Source: Asparagopsis taxiformis
Taxonomy: Eukaryota; Rhodophyta; Florideophyceae; Bonnemaisoniales; Bonnemaisoniaceae
DNA: 64,000 bases
Reading direction: 5' to 3'
Assembly: GCA_030407315.1 (NCBI GenBank)
Contig: JALQPE010000778.1
Coordinates: forward strand, 1 to 64,000
Part shown: piece after piece, positions 42,401 to 53,202 of the stretch
Layout: every line of letters begins with the position of its first letter
Position numbering within the stretch: the first letter of the stretch is position 1
Position numbers and translations under genes: made by a program
Notes under the pieces: model-generated
What the model was told of the DNA's origin: nothing
What the model saw: only the letters and a program-made list of their open reading frames with translations
Databases searched by the model: none

Positions 42401-43729
42401 CCAAGGAGGCTGTGTACAAATGTAAGATATCCACTGCGATCATGAAGAGTTCGCCATCGGGATGTTGGTTCTCATGTTGGATGAATTGGTATAAGCACCG
42501 TTTTAGCGTTGTGAGGAATATTGCGTCGAGAGGAAACTAATAATCTCGTCATTAATACCACGACCAAGTTCCATGACGCTTTTGTACTACGCGATTTAAT
42601 CTAAGGGCGCGAAGAGATCATCCATGCGACGATGTTGAAGCAAACCATGTGTCAATTTCTGCAACATGAGATCATGCGCTTCGAATGAGACTAGATTACT
42701 ATTACTCTGGCTCTACTAGTAGTAAAGCATGATTCGGACATCATGTGATGGACATTGGTCCTAAAACCGGAGCGTGTAGATTATTCGAAGCGCGAGGCGA
42801 TGTGCGTTGTGAGTGGTCGATTCGAAATAAATCCAACTTGGCAACCACATGATGAAAATTACCCACAACGCATAGCTCCTCCCAATTGATCGCCTCCATC
42901 CTCCGCATCTCATCTAAACACTCCGACATGTAACCGTGCACACACTGTCAAACGTCCGGCCTTGAAACGAATCGCACGCAGCGGTCAGCAACTTCCTTGT
43001 CATCGAACCAGGGGATGACAGGAAGCATCGGGCACTGAGATGCACTGTCGTGGTGCGAAATGACGCTCGGTTTCAGAAGCGCTGTTATGTCCATATCGTA
43101 TGAGCTGCGCAGTTTGAAACACGTACCAGCAGATTATATCAGCTGATTTCAATGGCACTGTCATTCAGAATTATCCATCCATGCCTTATGTGGCATGAAA
43201 TCTGCGTCATCCACGTCAGATTTCGTCGTTCCAAAGCCCCCATGCTCTCCATGCAGATGGCGAAGCTTCGGTTCTCGACTCGGTGAACATGACGGTTGCT
43301 TGCCAGATGAGATTACACCGTGCAGTCGAGGGGTGGTTTATTGATTAATTGACCATTTTCTCGTTCGATCCCATATGGAATTTCCTTTGCGGCAATCTGA
43401 AAATGAAACGGATAGGATCCATTTCAGGATTTTTAGCGACCTGAAGCACACAGGTTTCAGACCCTCAAAGCTGGCGTAGACTTTTGTTTGCAGTCAACAT
43501 TAAAGGAAACTCTCAGAACCTTCAACTCACAGCAAGAAGTATAAAACCCACATGCAGTTACTGAGTCACGACCATTACCCGACACATCTCTATACTACAA
43601 CCACCACTTCGCAACAACCAAGCCATCCAACCCTCACCGTCCACAATCTCCCAACTAATACGACTCAAAACTACCAGGCAGTATACATAAAAACCAAATC
43701 CTAACTCCACAACCAATCACCACGCCGCC
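39482..43729. other. Gene-poor region
   Basis: No gene can be supported. Short frames of 60-126 codons occur on both strands (for example 39595-39975 plus, 41522-41818 minus) without recognisable domains or signal peptides. The minus-strand frame at 41818-41522 weakly resembles those at 43730-44113 and 46930-47226 in layout; see findings. No transposon ends or RNA genes recognised. Confidence 0.4.
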
Positions 43730-44113
43730 TCAAATAAACCGTAGAACATCATCGTCACCAATCGAATCCGTCTCAATCTCTTCATCCCCACCATGATAAT
43801 CCTCCAACCGATCGCCCAAAAAGCACGCACGAACGCGCATTCCAAACGCACCGCACGCGCGATACGCACGCGCCACAAGCGTCACACCCATCTTGCGAGC
43901 ACGCAGCCAATCCCGTGCAACCAGGCCTGAAACGTCGCCCATGCGTCCTCTCGCATGTTGTTCATCTCTCCGAAAATTACTCCCTGTCGCGTCGCACGAC
44001 GCCTTCCCGACACACAGCCCCCGTTCCCGACACACCGCGGCGTCCCGCACGTCCGGGCGATGCGTGACGAGCGTCGCGCGCCCGTAGATATCCGGCACGA
44101 ATTCTGCGTACAT
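43730..44113 (-). CDS. Possible small protein, unrecognised
   Basis: A 127-codon frame from ATG 44113 in a locally GC-rich stretch, with a TATAAAA on the minus strand near 44258 (about 145 bp upstream). It begins MYAEFVPDIYGRATLVTHRPDV and ends in an acidic tail (GGDEEIETDSIGDDD). No signal peptide or known domain. A similar pattern (FTSDPALCDRL...GRDMAGDV) appears in broken form on the minus strand near 45300-45420. This could be a degenerate gene family; support is weak. Confidence 0.3.
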   Translation of the reverse strand: MYAEFVPDIYGRATLVTHRPDVRDAAVCRERGLCVGKASCDATGSNFRRDEQHARGRMGDVSGLVARDWLRARKMGVTLVARAYRACGAFGMRVRACFLGDRLEDYHGGDEEIETDSIGDDDVLRFI

Positions 44114-44258
44114 TTGCGCGCTAGTCGGACCTGTGCGAAGCGCTGAGCGGCGGATGCTGCTTTGCGGACGGCTGGGTGCAATGGGTTATGTCAGACGGTT
44201 GGACGGGCATCGGGGCATTGCAGAGGATGGATGCGGTGGTGGATGGATGGTTTTATAT

Positions 44259-47200
44259 CGTCGATGGTGGGCTTATGTGGGTGGTATCGACGACGCCTGG
44301 AATTTGTTGCGCCGGGATTGGCGCCGGGCGTGTTGTACAGGTGATGACGCATGGTTCGGGTTGTGGTTACGGTTTGTGCTTTTGTACGTAGAGACGGGAT
44401 GGGTTTGCGATTGGTACAACGTGGTCGAGATGATGCATCGTCAGCTGTTGTACGGAGATTGATGGCGTGGAATTGTATTCGACAGGCAGATTTGATTACA
44501 GATCATCTTGGAATCGGAAACAATAAGGGTGTGTTCTTGATGCGATACGTTGTCTTGTTCCGAGTTTGGAAATGCGACATTGTTGAACACCGCGTTTCAT
44601 GGATGTGCCGATGGTGTGCTACCTGGACGGAAGTGAGATGGAGGGATGCGGCTGGTTGACTTGGAATCGCGAGCTTTGGGAATGTGTAAGTGGCGCTATG
44701 GGTAATGGACGAGTAGGAAGGGAATAAATTGTAGATTTGATTGTAGTAATTGTATTTGTGGTTCTTCAATTGGCATTTGAAAAGCCACCAGAAACACACT
44801 GCAATTACGCACACCTTCAATTGAGTATCCGCGAAAGAAATTTTTCACATCAAACCAATTAAAAGCAATGATCACACTCGATCTATCCACGACAGATATC
44901 CACGATCGTACAATTCCCGCATCTCGCAACACATCTCTACGATCCACACCAATACGACACTCCACCACTGTCGCTCAATATAAGCCTAGCGACAATGACG
45001 CGCACCACGACAACTAATCGTCTAATCACGTCGTCCAACAGTCTCCATTCCACATCGACCAACAATCAATTCTCCCCGTCGCGCACAATTCCACTCACAC
45101 CACGCGCGTGCAGCAACAAACCACGCAGCATCCACGACAATCCACCAATGGCAACTGCAATCACCGTCGTCAATGCAGGTGAATGAAACTCAAACCACCC
45201 ATTTTCACGCCGCATCGCACCATCAACCAAGCGCACAAATTTCCATCACAGACGCGCCGCACACCGACCACAACACGCGCCGACATCGACATCGATCCGA
45301 CGCCACGCGGCACACATCACCCGCCATGTCGCGCCCAGTCTCCGCGACCGCGCCGTCGCAAACGGGCATGTCCAGACGGTCGCACAGCGCCGGATCGGAC
45401 GTGAAGACGCTGACGAAACGACGATCAGCGATGAAGCTATCCCGCCACGGCGCCCAGTCGCGCGCACCCGTCGACGAGCACGAGGCGCGCTGCGTCGCCG
45501 CCAGCGTCGCAGATCAGGTCGCGCAGGAGTGGCTCGCGCGACAGAAAACTAGCACCAGAGTTCTGGCGCGCGTCTGTGCGGTGTGTCGGGCGATTAGGAG
45601 GCGACTTGGGGCGTGCTTTATGCGCGATGATGCCGATTGTCATCGCTGTTTCACGGGTGTTGATGGCGGGCTGAGACGCGTTTGAAGCTGGTGCGCGATG
45701 GATAGTTGGATGTGCTTTATGTATTTATTGGTTTGGTGGTTGGGGATGGAGGAAGCATAGTTTGGACCAACTCGATGTTGATCATAACTGCGATTTGTTT
45801 TATGATTAAAATAATTGTGCATCCAAAAGGATGCAGCAATTCCACTTTGCTTCCCGTCCAGCAATGCATTGCAATTTCCTCTACACACATATAAGTCGCC
45901 CCGCACTCTTGTCAGGAACGGGACGTCCGTTGCAACGTCATTAGGCCGGCGGAGAAGAGCCGCTACTTTCGTTATGTCACTTGAGAATGTGATCAATCAT
46001 GACAAATCCATCGCTCGTTCCCGATCTTGGTCGGTACACACGATTGGAGATGGGGCGAGGTTGCGTCTGTGACATTCGATATACGCATGTCGGTCGTATA
46101 TGGCATGTCCCACACGCAAATCTCGCTCATCTTGAGCTGCAGTTGTCGATTTTTGCACGTCTTGTCCGCAGTGTGTGGATGCTGGGTTTTTCGCTGTGAA
46201 GCTCGGGAACGGTTGCGAGCACACGTCCTTGTGTCGTTTGTGGAGGTCAAGCAACGGGTTTCATGGTGTGTGGTTGTAACGTCTCCATCTAGTGTAGTAG
46301 TATTGTTCGGCATGTAACACATTAAACCGTTGGATTTGATTGTCGCGTCTGTCAGTGCCCCACTGAGTAGAACTTGAGTACATTTGTTCAATTTGTGTAC
46401 ATAGTTACAAAGTTGAGGATGTGAAACTCCACAGATGTGGATTCCCATCGCAGCTTTGGAACACATGAGCGAGGTACGATCGCTCCGTACTACCTGCTAG
46501 CATGCGTTGGGAGATTCGAATAGATCAGCATAGAAACGTCACATCCATCAAAACAGCTATATCGCGCCTCCTAAACTGTTCCTCTGAGAACGAAATCATT
46601 ATCCAAGCTACTTGGTTCGATTTACTGAAACTCGAACCAACTAAAACCTGCTATCACAGTCTAACAACAACCTACATCTATCTAAACTAATCCGTAAACA
46701 CGACACATCATGCACCATCTGCCAAAACACGCATCCATAATGGACACATGATCGATAAAAGCAATGGTGTGGAGCATCGAGCGGTATTCAAGTTGGTGGC
46801 GGGTACAACCACGACCATGAGTGATTGAAGCGATAAGTGAAGAAAACGACGCGAGATATAGACCATTGAACTGACTATATAACTCCAAGATTGCGAACCA
46901 ATTTCTCCACCGAGCAGACGTCATTGCACCTATGCAATGACATCGGGTCGCTGCAGAAATTGCTCCACGTCTTGCACATTGTTGGTCGACACGAATGACG
47001 TGTTCAAATTGTCCGTGAGGAGGCTGGACGGCTCCGATAGCCACTCCTCTTTCGCGCCCGGCGTCGCGAAGGGGCTATCGACGTTGAACCAGACGACATG
47101 AATTGGATGGGGCGTCGCATGTCGCAGAAGCGTCGGGAGGAGCGACAACCAACGCGTATTTAATGGTGCCGTGTGAAGATTTATATATAGATACAAGTTG

Positions 47201-47336
47201 TAACAATCATAAACACTCATAAACACTACCGAAAGGTACCCAATAGTATTTCGTTGTATTTTTCAAAATTTTATTTCCCGCCAATAACTACGCAAGCGTC
47301 TGTCTGGTCTGATAGTTGCGCCAGCCATTCTTCTTC
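44259..47336. other. Gene-poor region up to the Harbinger insertion
   Basis: GC-rich frames at 45173-45685 (plus) and its antisense have no recognisable domain. A minus-strand frame at 47226-46930 (LLTDNLNTSFVSTNN...) lacks homology I can name. No RNA gene or transposon end was recognised apart from the target site at 47337. Confidence 0.35.
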
Positions 47337-47339
47337 TGA

Positions 47340-47424
47340 GGGCCGTTCCCAGGAAAAATTTTGCACGGGAAATTTGTATGCACGTGCACGAAACGATGGA
47401 ATAGAGACTTTTGATTGGCTCCAT
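47340..47424 (+). repeat. Left terminal inverted repeat (85 bp)
   Basis: Exact reverse complement of 53115-53199 over 85 bp. Confidence 0.93.
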
Positions 47425-47468
47425 ATGTTAATATGTTAAACTACTTTTATTGAACTACTGAACTCCTG

Positions 47469-47643
47469 ATCTCTGCATGCGCGCCACTTGTAAGTAGTAC
47501 GATGGGGAATCACTGAGGTATCCTGAGTGCTAGCTTGTTCTTTTCGGTATCCTAGCATAGCGGAGGATGCCAAGGAGCGGCCGGATCCTCGATCGGACCA
47601 CGAGTACCCGCCTGTACTTGACCCGATCATACCGGGTCAGAAG
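47469..47643 (+). repeat. Left subterminal inverted repeat (about 175 bp)
   Basis: Diverged reverse complement of 52874-53048 with no net length change. It covers the putative promoter and the first codons of the accessory gene. One reading frame gives similar peptides in both arms (ERxxxxxDHxYxPxLDPIxxG). Confidence 0.8.
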
Positions 47644-49288
47644 ATCCTCGTACGTTGTAAAGCTTCCAAACCTCACGTCTAACGCCCATCCCCAGCATTC
47701 TCTGTATCTAAGCAGATTGGCACAAGTTCAAACGGTCTACTCATGCGCTCTAATGGAAAGGCGTCCATCCAATCTACCTACAACCGCGTTAATCTCTCCC
47801 CCCAGTGGGGAACACAGCAAGCAAAATTTAGAAGATGCGCCTTCCATCGGCAGTGTAGAAGATCAGTCACCATCTCGTGACAATTTGAAGCAGCCGATGA
47901 CATGTCCGGAGGTTCGAAGGCATGGAAGTGGAACTTTGGATGAGGTTTATTCTTTCTTGCAGTTCTGCAAGCATGGAGAGTTGCGAAACATGAATAAGAG
48001 CTGGGGAATGAATGTAGGAGGAAAGAAAGAGGTTTTAGTTGCACGTGCTATGTTGCGAATACTGTCTATAGCTCGGAAGGGACAAGATATTCATGATGTT
48101 CTGGTAAAGAACCAATATGTACCTTCACTGGACACGTTCTGGGAAAACAGACGTGTAAAAAAAGACTTAGTTCGAACATTCCCCGGCAAGGAAGAGCTAC
48201 TCAAGGTTTTAGATGAAAGAGAAAGAAGAACTGTGGAAAGGATGTTTTGTGTTTCTGTGAAGAGAAGAATATTACAACCGGAAGAGTGCAAAGATGCTGC
48301 ACAAAACAATGCGAAAGACGGAGAAAATACAGGGACAAAACAGAATTGCGGAAAAGGTAACAGGGAAGGGAGCATTCAGTTCTCACTAGGTGAATTTGCA
48401 AGACTAATGCTTGTTATCCGCGACGATCAAGTTGCCAAATCTGCAGTTTTGCAGGCAACAGAAGAGGAGCTCAGTAAGCGGGATATGGATATAGGAAGAA
48501 CAAGAGACTCATTCTGGAAAATTGTTGAAATTCGGTTCAACACAGCTGTTATCACTGAAGGAATAGATCTCAGTGGTCGTGTGGACAACGTGGACGCAAC
48601 AGCGCCACCATTAGTTCCGAGAAATGCAGCAAAGTTGAGGGCTGTGTATACTGACGCGAAATCAGATTTCACAGAAGCAATGGCGAGGTATAATAGATCA
48701 GGTCAGTCTGATCCAGGTCGTTTTCCAAAGTTCTTGAGCTACCTCCAAAATGGAGAGCTTTCCCAAGAATCAAAGAGGGTTTACATCATTTTTTCTGCTG
48801 CAGGAGTAGGTTCAAGAACGCAAAACGATGATTTCATCCGTCTCATGTCGAAAAGTATCGATCCGAATGGCTCAGACACTCGTGGTTACGAAGAAGGAAT
48901 GGATATGAATCCTTCACAATACACACCCGTCTCATCTCCTCCCAGTTCTAGTTTCTGGGGAAAGCGCCGTAGAAGCTCCGACCAGGCCAGCTCCTCTGGA
49001 ATGCTACATATTTTCCAAAATGTGGTCCAAGACTACAGTCGCCTTCAGCGGATGAAGCTAGATACTGCCAGCAATAATTCACATTTATCTCCTACAGAAT
49101 CTGCAACAAGAGAAAGGTGTTCAGGTGTACTTTCGAACGCAGTGGAAAAGGAAAAGTTGATGGAGCTGGTGAAAAATGCGGCGACTACGTTGGAGACTGC
49201 CAAAGAAACTAGTAATCAAAGCTTCCAGGATGTAGCGCAAGAACACTATGAAGACATGCTGAAGAAGTATAAGGAGTTCTCAAAGTAA
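47567..49288 (+). CDS. Harbinger accessory protein (SANT/Myb-like DNA-binding partner, inferred)
   Basis: A 573-codon frame in the place of the second PIF/Harbinger gene, convergent with the transposase. The start is uncertain: the first ATG (47567) lies in the subterminal repeat and gives an Arg-rich N-terminus not clearly conserved, so translation may begin later or after splicing. A region near residues 305-385 (SFWKIVEIRFN...LRAVYTDAKSDFTEAMARYNRSG...FPKFLSYLQNG) has the Trp/Phe spacing of SANT/trihelix-like domains seen in transposon partners. The C-terminal part is Ser-rich, then helical. In known Harbinger elements this partner brings the transposase to the nucleus and the ends. Frame intact. 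Confidence 0.7.
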   Translation: MPRSGRILDRTTSTRLYLTRSYRVRRSSYVVKLPNLTSNAHPQHSLYLSRLAQVQTVYSCALMERRPSNLPTTALISPPSGEHSKQNLEDAPSIGSVEDQSPSRDNLKQPMTCPEVRRHGSGTLDEVYSFLQFCKHGELRNMNKSWGMNVGGKKEVLVARAMLRILSIARKGQDIHDVLVKNQYVPSLDTFWENRRVKKDLVRTFPGKEELLKVLDERERRTVERMFCVSVKRRILQPEECKDAAQNNAKDGENTGTKQNCGKGNREGSIQFSLGEFARLMLVIRDDQVAKSAVLQATEEELSKRDMDIGRTRDSFWKIVEIRFNTAVITEGIDLSGRVDNVDATAPPLVPRNAAKLRAVYTDAKSDFTEAMARYNRSGQSDPGRFPKFLSYLQNGELSQESKRVYIIFSAAGVGSRTQNDDFIRLMSKSIDPNGSDTRGYEEGMDMNPSQYTPVSSPPSSSFWGKRRRSSDQASSSGMLHIFQNVVQDYSRLQRMKLDTASNNSHLSPTESATRERCSGVLSNAVEKEKLMELVKNAATTLETAKETSNQSFQDVAQEHYEDMLKKYKEFSK

Positions 49289-49299
49289 ACGTATACCGA

Positions 49300-51270
49300 T
49301 ATTTAGTAACACAACAGAAACTCTTTGCTTCCTTCTCTGCTTTCTTCTTCGCACTACGCTCAGCTTGGACTCGTTTCCTCTCTATTGCGGCATCCAACAA
49401 TTCAACTTCCTCATCCAATTCAATCTCAAGCACGCTCTCCGCGCCCTTTCGCAAACTCACACATACACCCTCGCGAGCAACGTACGGACTATGTGGCCCT
49501 ATTGCCGTCTGAACTTCCTAACCACTGCTGTGATGTTTTCCGAGCACGCGTGGTAAACTCAACAGCTTACACGCAACCTCCAATGTTACTTCACTGACAT
49601 CCATTCCGGGAAGTAATCCACACCTCTTCGGTTTCTTGCCTTCTACGGCGTCCTCGTCACGCCCTAATTGCACGTACGGTCCATAACGGCTTGTCTTCAA
49701 AAGAACTGGCAGTCCTGACTCGCTGTCTACCCCCAATTGCGGATCTTGCGCCATGTGTAGCTCTTTTTCCACATGCTCCCCACATAATTCATCCGCCAGA
49801 GTTGCTTTTGGTAGCGACGCTACCACACTTTTCGACAGCAAATGCAGTTAGACTAGGCACAAGTGATTTCGATGACACAGACTTGCCTTCACCGAATGTA
49901 CTGCCGCGATACGCATACCCTCTCTGAATCAATTTTTCTGTAATGCTCACACATGTGCTAGGTCGTCCAATTCCTATTTCTTCTAGCTCTTTTACTAGTG
50001 ATGCATCATTATATCGTGCAGGTGGTTTTGTTTCATGCCTCACTACCGTAATATCACTTGCTCCCAACGCATCACCGTCTTTCATCGCCGGTAAATATGA
50101 AGAAGTGTTCGAAATATCGTCACCGGTATGCTCGTAGAAAACCAGGATCAACCACTACGTTTCCCGTTGCCTTGAATTCAGCCACATCTGCTTCGCATGG
50201 AACAGTGATTTTTACAGCAGTTTGGTCCAGTAGTGCAGGAACCATTTGCGTCGCCAAAGTCCACCGATGAATTAGTGAGTATACTGCTTGTTCATCTGCT
50301 TCAAGCTCAGTCAATTCCTCCGGCCTACGAAACGATGTCCCGGCTGGTCGAATAGCTTCGTGTGCAGCCTGCGCTGCCTTGGGCTTTGAGCCGCGTTTGC
50401 CACTCGCCCCCTTCCGTAACGTATCAGCACCGTAGAGGTCTTTGAATGCTTCCCGACACGCCTTTACTGCCTGCCCGCTCAGCGATGGGTTGTCCGTCCG
50501 CATATAAGTAATATGCCCGTTTTCGTAGAGCTTTTGCGCCACACGCATGCAACGTCCTGCCCCCATTCCAAGTTTATTCCCACATTCTTTTTGTAGTGTG
50601 GAAGTAATTAACGGTACAGGAGGATTGCGCGTTGTCCGTTTCTTCTCAACAGTTGATACTTTCGCGCTTTCACATTGCAGCCTGCTTACAAGCTGCTTCA
50701 TTCCTTTCTCATCAAATAGTCTCAAGCCCTTTTTCTCTGCCGCAGCAGAGAGTTTCCCAGTTTCATCTTCAAAATCGCTACCTCGGAGCAGTCGTACACC
50801 ATTGACAGCAGCGAGAGTACCAACAAACTTTTTGCCATTATCGGAAGTAAAATGAACAGTGCAATAGTGGTATTCTGCCCTTAGGAAACGCAAACGCTCC
50901 AGTTCGCGGTGCAAAACAACTGACATGGCAACACTTTGTACACGACCAGCGCTAAGGCCACGTGCAATTTTCTTCCATAACAATGGTGACATAGTGTATC
51001 CCGCAAGTCTATCGAGCACGCGGCGTGTTTCCTGTGCCTGGACGAGGTTGAGGTCAATTTCCCTGCAACTTGAGAAGGCATGTTCAATGGCTTCTGGAGT
51101 AATTTCGTGAAAGACGGCACGTTTGATAGGGATGGAAGGTTTTAGAACTTCAGTCAAATGCCATGAGATAGCTTCGCCTTCTCGATCCTCATCTGTGGCC
51201 AAAATGAGTTCATCACTTTCTTTGAGCTCTGCTTTGAGCTGGGATCATGCTCTGCATCTGCGACGAGAAC
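49300..51270 (-). pseudogene. topA: Type IA DNA topoisomerase (TopA-like) inside the transposon, degenerate
   Basis: Minus-strand blocks in order: the end of the Toprim domain (ELILATDEDREGEAISWHL, 51240-51150); QAQETRRVLDRLAGYTMSPLLWKKI; GLSAGRVQSVA; the active-site tyrosine block GHITYMRTDNPSLS (near 50510); AAHEAIRP (near 50360); ELEEIGIGRPSTCVSITEKLIQRGY; and C-terminal repeats typical of cyanobacterial/plastid-type enzymes (SRYGPYVQLG, KPKRCGLLPG). A final VSLRKGAESVLEIELDE block lies near 49430. Frames change near 50130, 49830, 49530 and 49450. A stretch after LTAFAVEK, where related enzymes have about 100 residues, is missing. The N-terminal part of Toprim is absent. It cannot make a full enzyme as read. 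Such enzymes relax negative supercoils by single-strand passage. Confidence 0.85.
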
Positions 51271-51509
51271 GGCCGGCGCGGCTGTGCCTTGCGGCAGATT
51301 CAGTTCTGCTATCAGTGCGCGTAGACGCGTGTCGGATCGGCCTGCAATGGCTAGACGGAGATGCGCGTGCTGACGGATGGCTGAACATTCACTGATTTGG
51401 ACGATCGATCGTCAGTTGGTACAGGTATTTTTCGAAAAATGCCTACACCAACTGGTCTGGAGAATACAAAGAAATTTCTACGAGAGTAATCTCTTTTACT
51501 TCAGTTCTA

Positions 51510-52856
51510 CTACACCTTTCGTAAATCCCATACCAAATCTCTCAGTTTGTCCCTTTTTATTGAACGAGCAGGTGACCTCGTTCTCGAAAAGGATTGAGAT
51601 GATTGTCTATGTTCTTTGGCCTCCTCGTACCATGCCTGCACTTCTTCCACAGTACCTCCATGCGAATTCAATTCATTTCTTACAGAATCAAAACTCTCGC
51701 CTTGTTCAATACAAAGATTGTGTAGTTTCATGCATGCACATACGACTCGTATGTTTCGACTTAGAGAAAATTCCAAACCACCATTCAGAACACGCCACCT
51801 AGCCACCAAGTGCCCGAACGCCTGCTCGATATGGACCCGGTGAGAGGAGAGAAAGAAGTTGAAATACTTTTCTTTGTCGTTGCACTGACTTCTTGCGTAA
51901 GGAGTAATCAACCAATTTCTGCATTCGTACGCCTCGTCTCCACAAATCCAAAACTCTTCCTGCAAGCCTCCTTGAGATAGATAGGCTCCCAATTCTGACA
52001 CAGAATGTGCTAAAGCATCGTGTGTGGCACCTACACACCGAGCGGAATAGCAGAGAAACCTGTAATTGGCGTCTACGAGTGCCTGTACTGGGATTGCGTA
52101 ATACCCTTTTCTGCAAAAGTACGCTGCTGGTCGCTCGTTACATCCTGGTTTTGCAATTTGTATGGCAATTCCATCGAGTGCACCGACACATCCGCTTAAT
52201 GGATTTGTGAATCTTCTTGACAATTTAAATTCTATAGATGCCCTGTGCAGATCTTCCCAGCTTCTTGAAATTCCTGGAAGCCGAAGTGCTTCCATTATTG
52301 CTTGGCATGTGTCATGAAAAATGCGATAAATGGAACTAACAGAGACATTGAAACACAACCTTAGATCCAAATAACTGGCCCCAGCTAGCATCCGAAGTGT
52401 AATTGCCAGGCGGCTGTCTGCTGCAACCTTAGTTCCAGTGTTGTGAACGCAGCTTACACTTTCAAAAACTATTCCACCGAGAAGAAGCGACAATAACCGG
52501 TAAAAGGAATTCCGTGACAGTCTGTAAGTTCTTGTGAAGTCTTCTTCGTTTAGCATAGAACTTATGCAAATAAACTGCCTACACTGCCGCCTGCAGGGAG
52601 ATTGCAGAAATGTTTCCTCTAGGAGAACCATCAAATACCCCATAAAAACCACGATACCGAATTCATCATCTTCTGAAGCGAATACCTCGCTTATTTGACG
52701 GGTTAGAAGACTAGAACCACTCATGCGATTACGTTCGGAGTACCACGCGCTGTTTTGATGTTCTATTTCTCTCCTGGTGCCCAATACCTCCAATATGTTG
52801 ATCAGTGCATCGTCTATACGTGTGTATACGGAGCGATACAGATCCGGGAAGATCAA
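51510..52856 (-). CDS. PIF/Harbinger DDE transposase
   Basis: About 448 codons open, ending at 51510. The frame opens without an ATG (TTG at 52856); the first in-frame ATG is near 52724 (MSGSSLLTRQ), or the true N-terminus is spliced from the subterminal repeat. Helix-turn-helix-like block near residues 165-200 (VSVSSIYRIFHDTCQAIMEAL). The DDE_Tnp_4 catalytic core has Asp in VGALDGIAIQI, Asp in ALVDANYRF, and Glu in SSHRVHIEQAFGHLVARW. The spacing and the RVHIEQAFG block are diagnostic of HARBI1-type enzymes. No internal stops, so catalysis is plausible. It would excise and insert the whole element with a 3-bp duplication. Confidence 0.9.
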   Translation of the reverse strand: MIFPDLYRSVYTRIDDALINILEVLGTRREIEHQNSAWYSERNRMSGSSLLTRQISEVFASEDDEFGIVVFMGYLMVLLEETFLQSPCRRQCRQFICISSMLNEEDFTRTYRLSRNSFYRLLSLLLGGIVFESVSCVHNTGTKVAADSRLAITLRMLAGASYLDLRLCFNVSVSSIYRIFHDTCQAIMEALRLPGISRSWEDLHRASIEFKLSRRFTNPLSGCVGALDGIAIQIAKPGCNERPAAYFCRKGYYAIPVQALVDANYRFLCYSARCVGATHDALAHSVSELGAYLSQGGLQEEFWICGDEAYECRNWLITPYARSQCNDKEKYFNFFLSSHRVHIEQAFGHLVARWRVLNGGLEFSLSRNIRVVCACMKLHNLCIEQGESFDSVRNELNSHGGTVEEVQAWYEEAKEHRQSSQSFSRTRSPARSIKRDKLRDLVWDLRKV

Positions 52857-52873
52857 ATTTGGAGTTCCCGGTT

Positions 52874-53048
52874 GTTCTTACCCGTTACAATCGGGTCAAG
52901 TAAAGGCGTGTAATAGTGGTCCACTCCAAGATTCGTCCGCTCCATGGCATCCTCCGCTATGAGAGGTTACTGAAGAGAAAAAGCTAGCACTCGGGATACC
53001 TCAGTGATCCCCCATCGTATAACTTACAAGTGGCGCACATGCAGAGAT
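52874..53048 (-). repeat. Right subterminal inverted repeat (about 175 bp)
   Basis: Partner of 47469-47643. On the minus strand it contains a short frame MERTNLGVDHYYTPLLDP followed by GGTAAGAAC, which resembles a 5' splice site just before the transposase frame. Confidence 0.75.
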
Positions 53049-53114
53049 TTTGAGTTTTAAACTTATCATCTCGGTACGTTTTCGGGCTGTGCAAGGTGTC
53101 TCACTCACTTCTAC

Positions 53115-53199
53115 ATGGAGCCAATCAAAAGTCTCTATTCCATCGTTTCGTGCACGTGCATACAAATTTCCCGTGCAAAATTTTTCCTGGGAACGGCCC
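53115..53199 (-). repeat. Right terminal inverted repeat (85 bp)
   Basis: Exact reverse complement of 47340-47424; target duplication TGA follows at 53200-53202. Confidence 0.93.
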
Positions 53200-53202
53200 T
53201 GA

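Larger units (their letters stand above)
47340..53199. mobile_element. PIF/Harbinger-type DNA transposon carrying a topoisomerase IA sequence
   Basis: A 5860-bp element bounded by 85-bp terminal inverted repeats that match perfectly by eye and begin GGGCCGTTCCCAGG. It is flanked by a 3-bp direct target duplication TGA (47337-47339 and 53200-53202). PIF/Harbinger elements make 3-bp duplications (usually TWA) and encode two proteins, a DDE transposase and a DNA-binding partner. Both are present here, convergent, each starting just inside one end. Between them lies a minus-strand type IA topoisomerase with frameshifts. Because both TIRs and the target duplication enclose all three, the topoisomerase is cargo of the element, not a neighbour. 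Confidence 0.9.

Noticed and set aside
45173..45685. 170-codon plus-strand open frame in GC-rich DNA
   Set aside because: No domain, signal peptide or TATA context; an apparent similarity to the 43730-44113 protein is matched equally well by the opposite strand, so composition is the likelier cause.
51280..51400. Open segment upstream of the topoisomerase (LIAELNLPQGTAAPAVLVADAEHDP)
   Set aside because: Could be the preceding topoisomerase exon, but it does not match the Toprim N-terminal motif I would expect, so it was not added to the gene.
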